DNA of 8,608 nt. Source: Verrucomicrobiota bacterium. Lineage in GTDB: Bacteria; Verrucomicrobiota; Verrucomicrobiia; Verrucomicrobiales; Akkermansiaceae. The position numbers and the translations under genes were made by a program. The stretch is taken from NCBI GenBank assembly GCA_008932955.1, contig WBXE01000100.1, forward strand, positions 1 to 8,608, given 5' to 3'. This document shows, one piece after another, positions 6,402 to 8,608 of this stretch. Below the pieces are notes generated by a model, which searched no databases, was not told the origin of the DNA, and saw only the letters and a list, made by a program, of their open reading frames with translations. How positions within the stretch are numbered: position 1 is the stretch's first letter; every line of letters begins with the position of its first letter.

Positions 6402-7448
6402 ATGGCCGCGAAAATTTACACCAACAAGGATGCCACCATCACCCCCCTGAAAAAGAAGACCCTCGCCGTCATCGGCTTCGGATCTCAGGGCCACGCTCAC
6501 GCTCTCAACCTCAAGGACAGCGGCCTGAAAGTCATCATCGGGCTGTACAAGAAATCCAAGTCGCGCGAAGTGGCCCAGAAGCTCGGGTTTGAGGTGATGG
6601 ACACCGCGGAGGCAGTCAAAGCCGCTGACGTGATCTTTGTGGCAACTCCAGACACGGTGATTCCAGCGGTGTACCACAAGGACATTGAGCCGAACCTCAC
6701 CAAGGGCAAGACCCTGTTATTCTCACACGGCTTCGCGGTGCATTTCAAAACCATCACACCGCCGAAAAACGTCGATGTGATCCTCGTCGCACCCAAAGGC
6801 CCGGGCCACACGGTGCGCTCGCAATTTCTCGAAGGCAAGGGCGTGCCCGGCCTCATCGCCATCCATCAGAACACCAGTGGCAAGGCCAAGGAAATCGCGC
6901 TGGCTTGGGCCCGCGGCATCGGCTGCACGCGCGCCGGGGTGTTTGAAACAAACTTCCGCGAAGAAACCGTCACCGACCTGTTCGGCGAGCAATGCGTCCT
7001 CTGCGGCGGCGCCTCGGCGCTGGTCAAGGCCGGCTTTGAGGTGCTCGTCGAGGCGGGCTACCAACCGGAAATGGCCTACTTCGAGTGCCTCCACGAACTC
7101 AAACTCATCGTCGACCTGATGAACGAATCGGGCATCGCCGGCATGCGTTTCTCAATTTCCGAAACCGCCGAATACGGCGATGTGACGGTCGGCCCCAAAA
7201 TCATCGATGGCTCGGTCAAAAAGCGCATGGCAGCGCAGCTCAAGGCGATCGAAAACGGCAAGTTTGCCAATGAATGGACGGCTGAATACGCCGGTGGCAA
7301 CAAGCACTTCAACGCCCTGCGCAAGACCGAAGCCACCCATCAGATTGAGAAAGTCGGCGCCAAGCTCCGCTCCACCATGAGCTGGATCAAGCAGACGAAA
7401 ATCAAGAAAGGTGCCAGCCAAGCCAGCTTCACTTCGTCCTCAAAGTGA
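6402..7448 (+). CDS. ilvC: ketol-acid reductoisomerase, class I
   Basis: The enzyme converts 2-acetolactate or 2-aceto-2-hydroxybutyrate to the dihydroxy acid, the second common step of valine, leucine and isoleucine synthesis, using NAD(P)H and Mg2+. This 348-residue form is class I (about 330-350 aa). The N-terminal Rossmann domain has GFGSQG (25-30) and the cofactor loop IGLYKKSKSREVA (46-58), whose serines at 52 and 54 suggest NADPH use. SHGF carries H110, with K132 in APKGPGH. The knotted C-terminal domain has TDLFGEQ (D192, E196), YFECLHEL (E228, E232) and SISETAEYG (S253), the expected metal and substrate ligands. I preferred the ATG at 6402 (MAAKIYTNKDATI); the frame stays open to 6270, but those 44 residues are foreign to the family. 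The 3' tail (KKGASQASFTSSSK) is longer than usual. ilvB and ilvN are not adjacent. Confidence 0.97.
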   Translation: MAAKIYTNKDATITPLKKKTLAVIGFGSQGHAHALNLKDSGLKVIIGLYKKSKSREVAQKLGFEVMDTAEAVKAADVIFVATPDTVIPAVYHKDIEPNLTKGKTLLFSHGFAVHFKTITPPKNVDVILVAPKGPGHTVRSQFLEGKGVPGLIAIHQNTSGKAKEIALAWARGIGCTRAGVFETNFREETVTDLFGEQCVLCGGASALVKAGFEVLVEAGYQPEMAYFECLHELKLIVDLMNESGIAGMRFSISETAEYGDVTVGPKIIDGSVKKRMAAQLKAIENGKFANEWTAEYAGGNKHFNALRKTEATHQIEKVGAKLRSTMSWIKQTKIKKGASQASFTSSSK

Positions 7449-7508
7449 GCAGACGCTGAGCCTTGTGGCGGCGGTCTGTCTCCGTCGCTAGCCAATGCAA
7501 TACCATCT

Positions 7509-7545
7509 CGGCGGCGGCGGTCTATGACTGCCGCCGCTGCTTTAT
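7509..7545 (+). terminator. probable intrinsic terminator of ilvC
   Basis: A GC-rich stem pairs 7509-7521 with 7527-7539, about 13 bp including two G-U pairs, around a 5-nt loop (ctatg). It is followed by gctttatc, a short imperfect T tract. It lies about 60 bp after the ilvC stop codon on the same strand. The stem is strong and the T-run weak. Confidence 0.6.
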
Positions 7546-7564
7546 CTAAGAGGTGTGGCAAGCA

Positions 7565-7930
7565 CATGGTGACAGATAAATAATAGCCAACGCTTTGACT
7601 TGGCCAACGTCATGAATGTCCCGCTCGATGATGGAGCGGAGATACTGTCGCAGCCATTGCAGGGCACGTTCTGGAGGCGCCTCAATGCTTCAGGGCCAGC
7701 TCCAAGGTCGATTGAAGGTGGCGGGGTGTGTATGCAGGTTTTGCGGCAGATTGCTCCATTGTGTAGCGTCGGATTGCTCCCCAGACTATCGGCAAATTGC
7801 CCCTTTTCAATGCGGCGCTTTACCATGAAGCGGAAGTTCCGAGCGAATCCGCCCAATGCGACACATTCTGTCGCAGCTCCCTGCCATGGTGGCGCTCACC
7901 ACGATTCTCTACTATTTATCTGTCACCATG
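7565..7930. mobile_element. MITE-like element with perfect 18-bp terminal inverted repeats
   Basis: catggtgacagataaata at 7565-7582 is perfectly inverted at 7913-7930, with a further tag match after one mismatch, bounding 366 bp. Inside, no intact transposase is visible. Open frames run across it on both strands but show no recognisable domain. Near the right end is a perfect hairpin, tgcgaca (7857-7863) with tgtcgca (7869-7875). Adjoining bases give no obvious target-site duplication. Length, terminal repeats and lack of a gene fit a miniature inverted-repeat element or a decayed insertion sequence. The element lies just downstream of the ilvC terminator, in gene-free DNA. Confidence 0.6.
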
Positions 7931-7991
7931 GAATGTTGGATTTTGGATGTTCGATTGGAAGAGGGTTGCGCGCGGGGCTGCTGCGTATATG

Positions 7992-8153
7992 GCGGAGAGG
8001 ACGCGAAACGCTGAGGGGCGGAGGCTGCAGAGAGGAGCGCTAAGGCTGATTGGGGCTGAGAATATTTGAAATTGCAGCCCTGCTGGAAATGGGGACCCTC
8101 ATGGTTTCGCTCAGCGTCTATCTCCGCGCCCTCCGTTGCCTCCGCATTTCGCT
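7992..8153. repeat. degenerate GCGGAGG / CGCTGAG repeat blocks in opposite orientation
   Basis: Purine-rich words gcggag, gcgaaa, cgctgag and gcggagg at 7992-8048 reappear as their complements (tttcgctcagcg, tctccgcg, cctccgttgcctccgc) at 8105-8153. A related tract, tttgcgtctttgcg, lies at 8327-8340. These look like copies of a degenerate dispersed repeat. No gene is supported between 7931 and 8299; open frames here follow repeat composition. Confidence 0.5.
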
Positions 8154-8219
8154 TCTATCAAAACTACCGGAGACTCCAACAATCGAGAACGTTGTTCGCA
8201 GGCGGTCCAAAGAGTGTTC

Positions 8220-8255
8220 GGCAGGATGCCAAACACAGCCGGCAGGATGCCGGCT
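8220..8255. repeat. GCCGGC palindrome with a duplicated ggcaggatgcc core
   Basis: agccggc (8237-8243) and gccggct (8249-8255) form a perfect 7-bp stem around aggat. The core ggcaggatgcc occurs twice, at 8220-8230 and 8241-8251, and another agccggcc follows at 8267. It has the same design as the other intergenic palindromes here (short GC stem with a tiny loop) but a different sequence, so it is probably a second REP-like family. Confidence 0.65.
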
Positions 8256-8299
8256 CTCCCCATCAAAGCCGGCCATGTCAGTTCAGGGAGCAAGCATCT

Positions 8300-8608
8300 A
8301 TGAATCCACCAAGAAACCTATCTTCCTTTGCGTCTTTGCGTACTTTGCGCGAGCCAATCTTCACACCCCGGTGCCTTTGGCGTGCATGTTTTTACCGCAG
8401 CGCCGCCGGCGCGAAAATTGACTTGGTGCTTGAGCTGCCGGGGCATCAGCGGCCGTGGGCAGTGGAGATCAAGCGCGGGCGGGCACCCAGGCTGGAACGT
8501 GGCTTCCACCATGCCACCGAAGATGTGAAGCCGGAACGATGCCTGGTGGTCTGCGGGACCGACGAGTCTTTTCCGATGAACCATGGCGTGGAAGCCGTGA
8601 GCCTGGCC
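8300..8608 (+). pseudogene. C-terminal fragment of an AAA/DUF4143-type ATPase, open at the right edge
   Basis: From about 8390 the frame reads FYRSAAGAKIDLVLELPG, then WAVEIKRGRAPRLERGFHHA, then ERCLVVCGTDESFPM and GVEAVSLA to the last base. This is the PD-(D/E)XK-like C-terminal domain (DUF4143) found in ATPases of about 380-400 residues, with the Asp of KIDL and the ExK of VEIK in place. The AAA ATPase part with its Walker motifs, and the start of DUF4143, are missing upstream; that DNA is repeat-derived (tttgcg tract at 8327-8340). An ATG at 8300 opens the same frame, adding about 30 residues unlike the family, so expression of a short chimera is possible. I regard it as a 5'-truncated remnant. 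Family homologues usually end only shortly beyond this point. Confidence 0.8.

Noticed and set aside
7600..8043. 147-codon plus-strand frame, and the 7542-7856 minus-strand frame
   Set aside because: Both run across the MITE-like element or its terminal repeats, and neither shows a domain or gene-like start.

Overview
The window is a GC-rich bacterial chromosome segment. It most resembles a member of the Verrucomicrobiota, possibly a Limisphaerales/Pedosphaera-like lineage. The pointers are a Tat-targeted Gfo/Idh/MocA oxidoreductase, a bacterial SMUG1-type uracil-DNA glycosylase, gene starts without Shine-Dalgarno sequences, and intergenic spaces packed with short palindromic repeats. This placement is inference: there is no rRNA or other decisive marker here.

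Layout, left to right. Positions 1-184 are a 52-bp tandem array carrying two palindromes per unit. It is followed by a minus-strand SMUG1-family glycosylase (235-957) and a roughly 230-bp non-coding island of stacked hairpins between inverted arms (987-1218). Next come two plus-strand genes: a small two-CBS-domain protein (1310-1759) and a secreted-type Gfo/Idh/MocA oxidoreductase (1814-3187). A second, diverged array of the same palindrome family fills 3273-3535. The minus-strand pair rpoZ-smpB (4277-4074 and 4039-3581) is a compact housekeeping operon. A divergent intergenic region with a nested inverted repeat separates it from a plus-strand Rpn/PD-(D/E)XK nuclease gene (4587-5393). That gene is followed by an exported protein with lysozyme-like motifs (5458-6273) and by ilvC (6402-7448) with a probable terminator. 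From 7540 to the end no intact gene is visible. This stretch holds a 366-bp MITE-like element with perfect 18-bp terminal inverted repeats, several degenerate repeats, and the C-terminal part of an AAA/DUF4143-type ATPase that runs off the right edge.

The genes do not form one pathway. rpoZ-smpB serves transcription and ribosome rescue, ilvC serves branched-chain amino-acid synthesis, SMUG1 serves base-excision repair, and the others are single accessory functions. I found no multi-gene defence or biosynthetic system. The most unusual content is the non-coding structure: the covarying palindrome family, the hairpin island, the MITE-like element and the nested inverted repeat upstream of rpoZ. 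The uncharacterised lysozyme-like secreted protein is the best protein-level lead.
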